A stretch of 18,819 nt of DNA, from assembly GCA_031418775.1 (NCBI GenBank), contig JANOJN010000236.1, positions 1 to 18,819 of the forward strand, read 5' to 3'. This document shows positions 6,559 through 14,327 of this stretch, in pieces (position 1 is the first letter of the stretch; every line of letters begins with the position of its first letter). Source of the DNA: JANLQX01 sp031418775 (GTDB taxonomy: Bacteria; Actinomycetota; Acidimicrobiia; Acidimicrobiales; JANYDT01). The translations under genes were made by a program, and so were the position numbers. The notes under the pieces are model-generated. The model was not told the DNA's origin. It worked only from the letters and a program-made list of their open reading frames with translations, and made no database searches.

Positions 6559-7371
6559 ATGACCGTCGACCCTGTCGTCGTGGCGCACGTGCTACCACCC
6601 CCGATCGAACTCGGTCGTCTTCGCGTTCATCCCGTCACCTTGGACGGTGCCGTCGACCACATCATGGCGATGATCGGCGCGAAATGCGGTGGCTTCGTGG
6701 TCACCCCGAACGTCGATCATGTCTGCCTGGTGGATCGCAACGACGAGCTTCGCTCGATCTACGCCAAAGCCGATCTCTCGCTGACCGATGGCAAGCCTTT
6801 GGTTTGGTTGGCGCGGGCACTGAAGACGCCCGTGCCCGAGAAGGTGAGCGGATCCGACGTGACGGTCCCGTTGCTTCGAGCCTTGCAGGCCGCCGGTGGT
6901 TCGGTCTTCTTGATGGGTGCGACCGAAGATGTATGCCGAGCCCTCACCCGCAAGCTCGACGATCTCGTGCCCGGACTCCGAATCGTTGGTACGTCGAGTC
7001 CTCTGTTCGATCCCGATGGTGACGATTCCGACTTCTCCAGCGCGCTCGACGAAGCTTGTGTGACTGCCCCGGACCTCCTCCTTCTCGCACTCGGGACCCC
7101 GAAGCAGGAGTACGCACTCGGCCGTTACGCCGATCGCTATCGCCCGGCTGTTGCCATGGGCGTCGGCGCCACTTTCGATTTCCTCGTCGGGAAGCAGCAA
7201 CGTGCGCCGCAGTGGATGAGCGAACTCGGCCTCGAATGGGCGTACCGCTTGACCCGGAATCCGAGGCGCTTTTGGCGGCGCTATCTGGTCGATGACCGCT
7301 TGTTTGCCGTCATCGCGTGGCGATCATTGCGCGACCGGTCTTCGCTGTCCGCGAAGTCGTCGAGTCGCTGA
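6559..7371 (+). CDS. WecG/TagA/CpsF family glycosyltransferase
   Basis: GT26-type transferase that adds a sugar (ManNAc, ManNAcA, glucose or GlcA in known members) to a lipid-linked acceptor. The 270 residues carry the full motif set: TPNVDH (49-54), LTDGKPLVW with the likely catalytic Asp at 77, GSD at 98, LGTPKQE (178-184), GVGATFDFLVG (201-211), RAPQWM (215-220), GLEWAYRL (224-231) and RRFWRRYL (236-243). ATG at 6559 is chosen over an in-frame TTG at 6541: GGGGGAG lies 5 nt upstream and the preceding stop ends 2 nt before it. It has no membrane helix; the basic C-terminus probably binds the membrane. Confidence 0.95.
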   Translation: MTVDPVVVAHVLPPPIELGRLRVHPVTLDGAVDHIMAMIGAKCGGFVVTPNVDHVCLVDRNDELRSIYAKADLSLTDGKPLVWLARALKTPVPEKVSGSDVTVPLLRALQAAGGSVFLMGATEDVCRALTRKLDDLVPGLRIVGTSSPLFDPDGDDSDFSSALDEACVTAPDLLLLALGTPKQEYALGRYADRYRPAVAMGVGATFDFLVGKQQRAPQWMSELGLEWAYRLTRNPRRFWRRYLVDDRLFAVIAWRSLRDRSSLSAKSSSR

Positions 7372-7463
7372 GCTCTGCCGCTGTGGTGGGGACGAAACAA
7401 GACCGCGGGTGGGAGCCCTTTGCGGCCTACCTGTCGACGAATCCCTACGTTCCTTCGGAAGCG

Positions 7464-8978
7464 ATGGGTGCTTCGCTCGAGTACGAGGGACCCAGCGACC
7501 CGGCGTCGAGACGGGACGACAACGCGTCCGATGCCGCCAACGCCCTCGGGAACGCGGTCACGCTCGGCTTCTCGCTGAGCAGCACGCTGCTGATCGGTTT
7601 CGCCGTCTTGCTCATCGTTCCCCGGTGGCTCGGGCCTGAACGCTGGGGCGCGGTCCGGGGGGCCGAGGCGACCATGTCGCTGTTGTTGTCGTTCATCGCC
7701 TTCGGGTTCGACACCTACATCCGCAAGGAGGTCGCCGTCCGGCCCGATCACGCCCGAGAGTTTCTGCCCTCCGTCATAGTGTTTCGGTTGATCACGTCCA
7801 CGCTCGCCGTGGCGGTCGCTCTTGCGGTATTGACCGGCCTCGGCAAGCCCCGGCTGGAACTGGCGCTGGCGCTGCTGTTCGGAATCAGCCGGTTCTTGAT
7901 CCAAACCGGCGAGCTCTTCTCCGCCTGCCTGCACGCGGTCGGCGCGGTATCCGGCATCCGCCGGGTGACGCTGCCCACCAAGGTGCTGTGGGCCGCGCTC
8001 GTGCTGGGCGGGATACGCGCCGGTATCGGGCCGATCGCCGTTCCTGCCGGCTGGGTCGTGGCGGAGGGCATCAAGACCGTCGCCTTCGGCGTCCTCGCCC
8101 GCCACTCGCTACGTCTGAGAGCGCGGCCGACCGAGGGCGCGTTCGCCCCGGTCCTTCGAGCGAGCATCCCCTATTCGGCCGGGATAATCGTCGCCGGCGG
8201 CGCGATGTTCCTCGATGTGACGATCATGCGCTTCCTCGTCGGCAAGACCGAAGTCGGCTATTACGGCGTGTCGCAGAACCTCGCATCGCTGGCGTTCGCC
8301 GTCGGGCCCTTGATCCCCTGGGTACTAATGCCGCTGGCCTCGCGAGCGGCTACCCGGTCAACCCGGGAGCTGTACGCACTCGCTCGACGCGCATTCGAGT
8401 TCGCGATCGTGTTCGGTATTCCGTCGGCAGTTCTACTGGCCCTCAACGCCGACGTCGTGGTGAGACTCCAGGGGGAGCAGTTTCGCCCGTCCGTGGCGAG
8501 CCTCCGACTGCTTGCGCTCGTACTCGGCTTGACCTACTTCATCACAATGGCGAGCGTCTTCCTTCAAGCCCTCGGCCGGGCCTGGGTCGGCGTGCGCGTT
8601 GCTCTCATGGGGGTTGTCCTCAATGCGGCGCTCAACCTGGCTTTCCAGCGGTCCGGGATCGAGTGGTTCGGTCCCGGAGGGGCCGGCGTTGTCGCCGGGT
8701 TCGCGGCCGCCGCGAACGAAGTGGTCGTTGTCGGTGCCATGCTGGTTCTGCTCGGCCGCCGCGCCTGGGACGACGGAACCGTCGCGACACTCGTGCGGGT
8801 CCTCGCTGCGTCGATTCCGGTCGTGCTCGTCGACCGCATCCTGTCGAACTATGGCTTCAGTTGGCTGCGGTTGGTTGCCGATGTCTGCGTCTACGCGGTG
8901 AATCTCGTGTTGCTCAAGGCTTTCGACGTGGACGCCGTACGCGCGCAGATCACCTCGTATCGTTCGAAGGGACACTGA
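7464..8978 (+). CDS. polysaccharide flippase (Wzx / MOP superfamily)
   Basis: Multi-pass membrane protein (about 12-14 helices across 504 aa) of the MOP exporter superfamily, which flips lipid-linked EPS units to the outer face of the membrane. The first helix begins around residue 30 (LGFSLSSTLLIGFAVLLIV), followed by PRWLGPERWG, a typical N-terminal Wzx segment; GYYGVSQNLASLAFAVGPLIPWVLMPLASR around residue 255 is also typical. The start is uncertain. The frame is open from GTG 7317, inside the upstream gene, but ATG 7464 places the first helix as expected; GTG 7383/7386 are other options. None has a good ribosome site. The stop is 2 nt before a 19-codon mini-ORF. Confidence 0.88.
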   Translation: MGASLEYEGPSDPASRRDDNASDAANALGNAVTLGFSLSSTLLIGFAVLLIVPRWLGPERWGAVRGAEATMSLLLSFIAFGFDTYIRKEVAVRPDHAREFLPSVIVFRLITSTLAVAVALAVLTGLGKPRLELALALLFGISRFLIQTGELFSACLHAVGAVSGIRRVTLPTKVLWAALVLGGIRAGIGPIAVPAGWVVAEGIKTVAFGVLARHSLRLRARPTEGAFAPVLRASIPYSAGIIVAGGAMFLDVTIMRFLVGKTEVGYYGVSQNLASLAFAVGPLIPWVLMPLASRAATRSTRELYALARRAFEFAIVFGIPSAVLLALNADVVVRLQGEQFRPSVASLRLLALVLGLTYFITMASVFLQALGRAWVGVRVALMGVVLNAALNLAFQRSGIEWFGPGGAGVVAGFAAAANEVVVVGAMLVLLGRRAWDDGTVATLVRVLAASIPVVLVDRILSNYGFSWLRLVADVCVYAVNLVLLKAFDVDAVRAQITSYRSKGH

Positions 8979-8980
8979 AC

Positions 8981-9040
8981 ATGCCGAACCAACCTGTTGC
9001 GCTTTCCTGCCTGACGACGACGAAGGGACCGCGGCCGTGA
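8981..9040 (+). CDS. 19-codon mini-ORF bridging flippase and Wzz-like gene
   Basis: ATG at 8981 has AAGGGA 8 nt upstream and starts 2 nt after the flippase stop. It encodes MPNQPVALSCLTTTKGPRP, and its TGA overlaps the next start as GTGA (9037-9040). Its probable role is translational coupling rather than a functional peptide. It is the first of three 19-codon frames with the same geometry in this operon. Whether it is translated is not known. Confidence 0.4.
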   Translation: MPNQPVALSCLTTTKGPRP

Positions 9041-10083
9041 CGAACGCGCCGGCGACGACGGCGATCGATGGCGGGGACCTGTTCGACCTCGGTCAGGGAA
9101 AGCTCTGGATCGGCTTCGTCCTCCGTTCGATCCGTCGCCGCAAGAAGTCATGGGCGGCCGTGTTCCTGACCGCAAGCGCATTGGGATCACTGGCTGCTCT
9201 CGCCGTTCCGAAGGCCTACTTCGCCGGGACGACGCTGATCGCCCGCAATGACTCGGCGATCCGTCAGATCACCTTGCCCGGGCAGTCAGCCGACCAGGCC
9301 GATCCCCCGGCGTCACTGGCCGAGCCCACGATCAAAGCCGACAACAACATCTACCGAATCGTCGACGAACTGGCGCTCGTTGCGAACTCGCGCAACAGCG
9401 AAGGTCGCATACCGTCAGTGATCCGAGGCTTTACCGAGAAGCTGTTCGGAACGCCGGACGCGTCAGCCGAACGAAAAGGAGTCGCCGACAAACTCCGGGC
9501 CAGCCTTTCGGTGTCGACCACGAGTTCGGCGTCGCAGAAGCAAGTCCCTGACACGCAGACCGTGGAGATCGGGGTGCTGTGGGGCGATCCGGTCGTGGCC
9601 ACGAAGATCATCGAAGCGGCCACCAAGAACTACTTCGAGGATCGTCGCACGGCCGAGGTCGGACCGGCCGAAGACGCCCTCCGGATCGTTGAGGAGACCA
9701 AGAACGAGGCCGACAAGAAGGTCGAGCAGCTCCGCTTCGACCTGAACATCCCACCTGACGACGCCCGGAACCTGCCCGACTCATCCCCCCTTCGGTCGGC
9801 TCTGGACATCCAGAAGGAGTACGACCTCCGCTTCCAGGACGCTCGGGTCTCGCTCAAGAACGCCGAGTCGGCGTTCACCTACCGCTATCGCATCGTCACG
9901 GTTCCTGAAGTACCGGTGGCTCCTGTTTCGGGCAGCCTGATCTCGATCATCGCATCGTTCATCGGTGCCGCAATCCTCGCCACATTCGTCACGACCGCGC
10001 TCGATGTCCTGCGTGGTCGCATCCTCGAACCGTGGCAAGCCTCGCGTCGATTGAATCTGCCGTTGCTCGTCGACATCCCATGA
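9037..10083 (+). CDS. Wzz-type chain-length determinant, lacking the kinase domain
   Basis: Polysaccharide co-polymerase of 348 aa with two membrane helices (about 39-57 and 300-322) and a periplasmic helical region between them rich in coiled-coil-like segments (EETKNEADKKVEQLRFDL). The PVSGSLISIIASF entry to the second helix fits the Wzz/GumC family pattern. The protein ends at LNLPLLVDIP, precisely where Wzc/GumC-type proteins continue into the cytoplasmic tyrosine-kinase domain; a kinase-like remnant is encoded two genes downstream. GTG 9037 has GAAGGGA about 8 nt upstream and overlaps the mini-ORF stop. The stop overlaps the next start (ATGATG). Its expected role is setting EPS chain length. 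Confidence 0.85.
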   Translation: MTNAPATTAIDGGDLFDLGQGKLWIGFVLRSIRRRKKSWAAVFLTASALGSLAALAVPKAYFAGTTLIARNDSAIRQITLPGQSADQADPPASLAEPTIKADNNIYRIVDELALVANSRNSEGRIPSVIRGFTEKLFGTPDASAERKGVADKLRASLSVSTTSSASQKQVPDTQTVEIGVLWGDPVVATKIIEAATKNYFEDRRTAEVGPAEDALRIVEETKNEADKKVEQLRFDLNIPPDDARNLPDSSPLRSALDIQKEYDLRFQDARVSLKNAESAFTYRYRIVTVPEVPVAPVSGSLISIIASFIGAAILATFVTTALDVLRGRILEPWQASRRLNLPLLVDIP

Positions 10084-11357
10084 TGGGCCTACGAGCGATC
10101 CGATCGGTGCCTTTTGCCGTCGCCCTCCCGGCGGCGTTCACCGGCGGGTACCTCGGCATCCTCACCGCCGCGTCGAAACGGCATCGTCCGGCGACGGCTA
10201 CGGACCGATCCGTGCGTTTCGCGTTCGTCGTGCCGGCCCACAATGAGGCGTTCGGCGTCACCGAGACGATCACGAGCCTGCGCGCCGTCGACTACCCGAG
10301 GCATTCGTTTCGCGTGATCGTGATCGCCGACAATTGCATGGATGACACCGCATCGGTCGCCCGCTCCGCAGGCGCGCAGGTCATCGAACGAACGGATGAT
10401 GTCCGACGCTCGAAGGGCTTTGCCCTCACTGATGTGCTCCCGCAGGTGCTCGCCGATCCGTGGGTCGATGCCGTCGTTGTCGTCGATGCGGACTCGGCGG
10501 TCTCGCCGAACCTGTTAGCGCTGTGCGCAGGACGGATCGCGGCAGGCGAGCAAGCCCTCCAGGTCCGCTACGGCATCCGCAATCCTGACGACTCCTGGCG
10601 GACCCAGCTGCTCGCGGTGGCGTTCGCCTGTTTCCACGATGTCCGGTCGTCAGGACGGGAAGCCCTCGGCCTGTCGTGCGGTCTACGGGGCAACGGCATG
10701 GTGTTCACGCGCCGGGCACTCGAGCTCGCACCCCATCGGGCAGCATCGCTCGTGGAGGATCTCGAGCACGGGATGGATCTTGCCGATGCGGGAGTTCGCA
10801 TCGCCTACGTCGACGGTGCTTCGGTCCTCGCCGAGATGCCGACCACGGACGAGGGGTCGCGATCGCAGCGTGATCGCTGGGAGCGGGGTCGAGCAGCGCT
10901 TCGGCCGCGGGCGGTCGAGATGCTCCGCTCGGGCGTGCGGGATCGCGACGCGTGCCGCGTCGACCTGGCGATCGACGTTCTCGTGCCGCCGCTCGGCACG
11001 GTCGCCGCGCTCACGCTCGGCTCGGGCGTCATCGCGGTCGGAGCGACTCTGTTCCGCCGCCGGCTCGACGCGTCGCTACTTCCCGCCGCCGTCGCCGCAG
11101 CCGGCCTGGGGTCGCACGTCGCGGCGGGCTGGCGGGCTTCGGGCACCGGTTGGCGGGGCCTTTCGGCGCTTGCCCGAGTGCCCGGATATCTCCTGTGGAA
11201 GCTACAGGGGCGGTCGACCGCACCGGATCCCGCGGGATCATCGTCGCCGTGGGTCCGGACGAAGCGCAATGGTGAGGATCGTGACCGGTCGAATTGGGAC
11301 TCAGGTTCCTCGGCGGGGACCCCGATGAAACCCTCAGGTGAGGAGTGCGCATCGTGA
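10080..11357 (+). CDS. membrane-bound glycosyltransferase family 2 (cellulose synthase-like)
   Basis: GT2 enzyme of 425 aa with an N-terminal membrane helix (about 8-28) and two or three C-terminal ones (about 300-375). The GT-A core shows FAFVVPAHNEA, VIVIADNCMDDTA, the DxD motif in VVVDADS (about residue 140), GLRGNGMVF, the catalytic VEDLEHGMDL and a QRDRWERGR motif (about 262) resembling QxxRW of processive synthases. It may be a processive or synthase-like glycosyltransferase, possibly adding beta-linked glucose, which would suit the GH44 glycosidase two genes on. The tail after about residue 380 is polar and Ser-rich. ATG 10080 overlaps the previous stop; the stop overlaps the next start as GTGA. 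It lies between the two halves of a split co-polymerase. Confidence 0.9.
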   Translation: MMGLRAIRSVPFAVALPAAFTGGYLGILTAASKRHRPATATDRSVRFAFVVPAHNEAFGVTETITSLRAVDYPRHSFRVIVIADNCMDDTASVARSAGAQVIERTDDVRRSKGFALTDVLPQVLADPWVDAVVVVDADSAVSPNLLALCAGRIAAGEQALQVRYGIRNPDDSWRTQLLAVAFACFHDVRSSGREALGLSCGLRGNGMVFTRRALELAPHRAASLVEDLEHGMDLADAGVRIAYVDGASVLAEMPTTDEGSRSQRDRWERGRAALRPRAVEMLRSGVRDRDACRVDLAIDVLVPPLGTVAALTLGSGVIAVGATLFRRRLDASLLPAAVAAAGLGSHVAAGWRASGTGWRGLSALARVPGYLLWKLQGRSTAPDPAGSSSPWVRTKRNGEDRDRSNWDSGSSAGTPMKPSGEECAS

Positions 11358-11944
11358 GTATCGCTGAACGAGTCGAGACAATCGAAACTTTCGTCCCCGC
11401 GCCGTTGCCCGTGGCGGCATCGCCGCGATCGCGGTTCCGGCGCAGCCGTAAGGCGGACCGGGTCGAGGAAACCGCTCAGGGTCGTCATCCGCAGGAGTGG
11501 GTCCTCGAACCGACCGAGTTCGCGAAACTCCCGGAACGGCCCTACCAGGAACTGTGGTTCGAGCTCCGCTCGTGGTCCTGGAAATCGCTGGCCTTGGTGC
11601 CGACGACCCCGGGTGCTTCCGAACTCGACATCGCCGAGAGGCTGGTGGTTGTCGGCGTCTCGAACACCAATCGTCGTCTGGCGCTGATCTCCGCCGAGGG
11701 TGCCGAAGTCGCCGACACCGATCGGATCATCGCGATGATTCGCGCCGCTGAAGCCCGTGGCGATCGCGCCATCGTCGCCGTCGACGCACTGATCGACAAT
11801 CCCGCGGCTGCTCCGATCGTGCGCGCGGTCAACGGAGCGGTGCTGGTGGCGCGTCTCGGCCGCACGATGCGGGCGGACCTCGAGCGCACGATCACGATGA
11901 CGGGCCGGAACCGTATCGTCGGGGTCGTGACGCGACGCGATTGA
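11354..11944 (+). CDS. degenerate BY-kinase-like (CpsD/Wzc C-terminal) protein without Walker A
   Basis: A 196-residue protein that I read as the cytoplasmic kinase half of a Wzc/GumC-type co-polymerase. ERPYQELWFELRSW (60-73) matches the segment before the P-loop (EAYRELRTNLRF in the family). KSLALVPTTPGASELDIAERL (77-97) lines up with the SPxPGEGKSTVAANLA Walker A region but has lost Gly-Lys-Ser/Thr. AIVAVDAL (139-146) sits at Walker B, and GAVLVARLGRTMRADLERTI and NRIVGVV match the C-terminal part. There is no Tyr-rich tail. ATP binding is therefore unlikely; a structural or regulatory partner of the Wzz-like protein is the best guess. GTG 11354 has AGGAG 8 nt upstream; GTG 11345 is an alternative. 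Confidence 0.72.
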   Translation: MSIAERVETIETFVPAPLPVAASPRSRFRRSRKADRVEETAQGRHPQEWVLEPTEFAKLPERPYQELWFELRSWSWKSLALVPTTPGASELDIAERLVVVGVSNTNRRLALISAEGAEVADTDRIIAMIRAAEARGDRAIVAVDALIDNPAAAPIVRAVNGAVLVARLGRTMRADLERTITMTGRNRIVGVVTRRD

Positions 11945-11953
11945 GTCGTGTTC

Positions 11954-11994
11954 GTTCAGCCCCGGTCCCAATCGCCTGAACGGGGTTCGGCGAT
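11954..11994 (+). promoter_or_regulatory. two mutually exclusive hairpins after the kinase-like gene
   Basis: GTTCAG (11954-11959) pairs with CTGAAC (11976-11981). Overlapping it, ATCGCC (11971-11976) plus GAAC (11978-11981) pair with GTTC plus GGCGAT (11985-11994) around a GGG loop with one bulged T. Both use 11976-11981, so only one can form. The arrangement resembles an attenuator or a 3'-end hairpin in the 132-bp gap before the GH44 gene. No T-run follows, and no known riboswitch class was recognised. Confidence 0.4.
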
Positions 11995-12020
11995 GCGGGC
12001 CCGGCGGGTGCGAGAAACTC

Positions 12021-12080
12021 ATGAACCGTCGTTCGACCGGTGATCGACCCATGGTGGGCGGGAAGCAGGTGAGTGTGTGA
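12021..12080 (+). CDS. 19-codon mini-ORF before the GH44 gene
   Basis: ATG 12021 encodes MNRRSTGDRPMVGGKQVSV, and its TGA overlaps the GH44 start as GTGA (12077-12080). Upstream GCGAGAAACTC is at best a weak ribosome site. An internal in-frame ATG lies at 12051. The codon number and overlap equal those of the frames at 8981 and 14268. It may be a coupling element or a chance frame. Confidence 0.35.
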   Translation: MNRRSTGDRPMVGGKQVSV

Positions 12081-14266
12081 AACAGCGTCGTCTTCCCCTC
12101 AGCGCCGGCCGATCGGCCGTGTTCGTCGTGCAGGTGGCCGCGCTCGCCACGTTGTTGGTCGTCACGACCGGGGCGACGAAGCGGACGACGTCCCGGCAAA
12201 CGCCGGCGAAGTCGTCCTCGGCGACGGCGAAACCCAAGGACGCGCCGCGAGTGACACCTGTCCCCGTTTCGACGCCGTCTCCGGCGAACACTGCGGGTCT
12301 CGCGGTGTACAACGGCGGGCTGCGCAATGGCTGGAACGACTACGGCTGGTCGGCAGTCCGGGAGTTCGGACCGACCGCTCGAATCGACATGGGCAACTGG
12401 CAGGGGTGGCTTTTGGATCGCAACAGCCAACCGCTCGAAGCGGCCGAGGTCACCCTCCGCTATCGCACTTCGACCGATCTCGGCGACTTTCTCCAGATCG
12501 GCCTGACGGCAGTCGGGCAGAGCGATGTCGTCACCGACTTCGCGGTCCCGAAGACTCCGGTCGGCGCCGACGGGTTCCGGACGGTGTCGATCCCGGTCGC
12601 CCAGTTCTCGCCGAGCCTCGGCTTTTACCAGATCCGGTTGCGGCCGAACCGTCAGCTTCCGATCGGCACGATCGTCGAGTTCGCGTCGATCGAGGCCAAG
12701 CCGCGGGTGGCGGCACGAGTCGGGTCCGCCGCGACGTCCGCGAAGACGACGGTGACAATTGATTGCCAATCGCCCAAGCGCAAATCGATCGACCCCCGCA
12801 TCTACGGCATCGGGTTCTCCGGCGCGAGCTACCTCACCGCTGACCCTTCGAAGCTCGGAGCGACAATCAACCGGTGGGGAGGCAATCCGACTTCGCGCTT
12901 CAACTGGAAGCTCGGCAACGTCTGGAACGTCGCGCTCGACTACTACTGGCGCAACGTCACGATCGCGGACAACACCAGCAACGCGTTGGAGACGTTCTTC
13001 GCCAAGAACAAGGAGGCCGGTCGTCTGAACGCGGTGACCGTGCCGATGCTCGGCTGGGTCGCCAAGGACGCCTCCTCCTATTCGTTCCCGGTCTCCTCAT
13101 TCGGACGCCAGCAGGCGACGGACCCCGAATATGCCGACATCGGCAACGGCCGGGCCGCCGATGGCAAGAAGCTCCCGCCGCCCGAACCGAGGACGACCAG
13201 CGTGGCGGTCGGGCCCGACGACGTCCGCCAATGGGTCGCGTCATCGCTGAAGGGCCGCACCAACATGTACTTCCTCGACAACGAGCTCGAGCTGTGGAAC
13301 GACACGCATCGCGACGTCCACCCTGAGGCGACCACGTACGACGAAGTGCTCGACAAGGGTGTCCGCTACGCCACAGCGATCAAGGCAGCGGATCCGACGG
13401 CTGTCGTTGCGGGACCCGCGTCGTGGGGTTGGCCTGCGTACTTCTACTCCGCGGCCGACGCCGAAGCGGGGTTCGACAAGGCTCCGGATCGCAAGTCGAA
13501 GGGCGACGTCCCACTCCTTGCGTGGTACCTCCGCAAGATGAACGAGCACCAGGACCGAACTGGTCAGCGCCTCCTCGACGTGTTGGACGTCCACTTCTAC
13601 CCGCAGCAGACCAACGTGTACGGGGGCGGTGTCGGCGGTCTCGATCGAGACACGGCGAAACTGCGGATCCGCAGCACACGGGCGCTGTGGGACCCGACCT
13701 ACGTCGATGAGTCGTGGATCGGTGAGCCGGTCGCGCTGCTGCCGCGCATGCGCAAACTCATCAACGACAACTACGCGGGTACGGGGCTGTCGATCGGGGA
13801 GTGGAGTTTCGGTGGCGAGGGACACATGAGCGGTGGACTGGCCACGGCCATTGCCCTCGGCCGCTTCGGGACCGAAGGTGTGACCGCTGCGTTCTACTGG
13901 ACGGCGCCACCGGCGAACAGCCCGACGTTCTGGGCGTTCCGGGCGTTCCGGAATTTCGACGGAAAGGGGGGAAGGTTTCTCGACAACTCGGTGGAGACGG
14001 CCAGCTCGTCCGACGCCGTTTCCGTGTTCTCGTCCACGAATGCCGACGACTCCGACTTGGTGAGTGTGTTCGCCAACACGGACCCGGCGAAGCGGTTCAA
14101 CGCTTCCGTGACGACGAGGAACTGCGGACCACTCTCGAAGGTGAAGACGTACACGTTCGACGGCGCTCGGACTGGGTTCCGTGCGGGCCGGCCGACGGTT
14201 GCGTCCGGGAGGGTCATCAGCCTGCCTCCGTACTCGGTCGTCGTCGTGACCGCGTCGATGCGCTGA
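12077..14266 (+). CDS. secreted glycoside hydrolase family 44 (beta-1,4-glucanase/xyloglucanase-like)
   Basis: Exported 729-residue glycosidase. The N-terminal MKQRR plus hydrophobic stretch (13-32) is a signal peptide or membrane anchor, followed by a Thr/Ser/Pro/Lys linker (35-72), a beta-sandwich, carbohydrate-binding-like domain (about 74-210), a GH44 TIM barrel (about 228-610) and a C-terminal beta domain. GH44 signs: RWGGNPTSRFNW (266-277), DNELELW with the acid/base Glu at 403, HPEATTYDEVL, LLDVLDVHFYPQ, RSTRALWDPTYVDESWI, and GEWSFGG with the nucleophile Glu at 575. Known members cut beta-1,4-glucans, xyloglucan or mannan. Inside an EPS operon it probably trims or releases the chain, as BcsZ does in cellulose synthesis. 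GTG 12077 has AGGTG 5 nt upstream. Confidence 0.9.
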   Translation: MKQRRLPLSAGRSAVFVVQVAALATLLVVTTGATKRTTSRQTPAKSSSATAKPKDAPRVTPVPVSTPSPANTAGLAVYNGGLRNGWNDYGWSAVREFGPTARIDMGNWQGWLLDRNSQPLEAAEVTLRYRTSTDLGDFLQIGLTAVGQSDVVTDFAVPKTPVGADGFRTVSIPVAQFSPSLGFYQIRLRPNRQLPIGTIVEFASIEAKPRVAARVGSAATSAKTTVTIDCQSPKRKSIDPRIYGIGFSGASYLTADPSKLGATINRWGGNPTSRFNWKLGNVWNVALDYYWRNVTIADNTSNALETFFAKNKEAGRLNAVTVPMLGWVAKDASSYSFPVSSFGRQQATDPEYADIGNGRAADGKKLPPPEPRTTSVAVGPDDVRQWVASSLKGRTNMYFLDNELELWNDTHRDVHPEATTYDEVLDKGVRYATAIKAADPTAVVAGPASWGWPAYFYSAADAEAGFDKAPDRKSKGDVPLLAWYLRKMNEHQDRTGQRLLDVLDVHFYPQQTNVYGGGVGGLDRDTAKLRIRSTRALWDPTYVDESWIGEPVALLPRMRKLINDNYAGTGLSIGEWSFGGEGHMSGGLATAIALGRFGTEGVTAAFYWTAPPANSPTFWAFRAFRNFDGKGGRFLDNSVETASSSDAVSVFSSTNADDSDLVSVFANTDPAKRFNASVTTRNCGPLSKVKTYTFDGARTGFRAGRPTVASGRVISLPPYSVVVVTASMR

Positions 14267-14267
14267 T

Positions 14268-14327
14268 ATGTCGTCGATGAGCCGTCGTTCAAGTCTGTGG
14301 GGCGCGATGCCGAAGTTAGCGACGTGA
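14268..14327 (+). CDS. 19-codon mini-ORF bridging GH44 and the ABC-type ATPase
   Basis: ATG 14268 follows the GH44 stop by one base (TGATATG), encodes MSSMSRRSSLWGAMPKLAT and stops at a TGA that overlaps GTG 14324 as GTGA. It fills the whole 57-bp intergenic gap. The stop-restart layout suggests reinitiating ribosomes. The peptide resembles nothing I know. Confidence 0.4.
   Translation: MSSMSRRSSLWGAMPKLAT

Noticed and set aside
10805..12769. Very long (654-codon) open frame on the minus strand
   Set aside because: It is antisense to three well-supported genes (GT2, kinase-like, GH44), is Arg/Pro/Ser-rich with no domain, and reflects GC-rich third-position bias.
13935..13956. Tandem GCGTTCCGG repeat inside the GH44 gene
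   Set aside because: Explained by the coding sequence (AFRAFR) with repeated codons.
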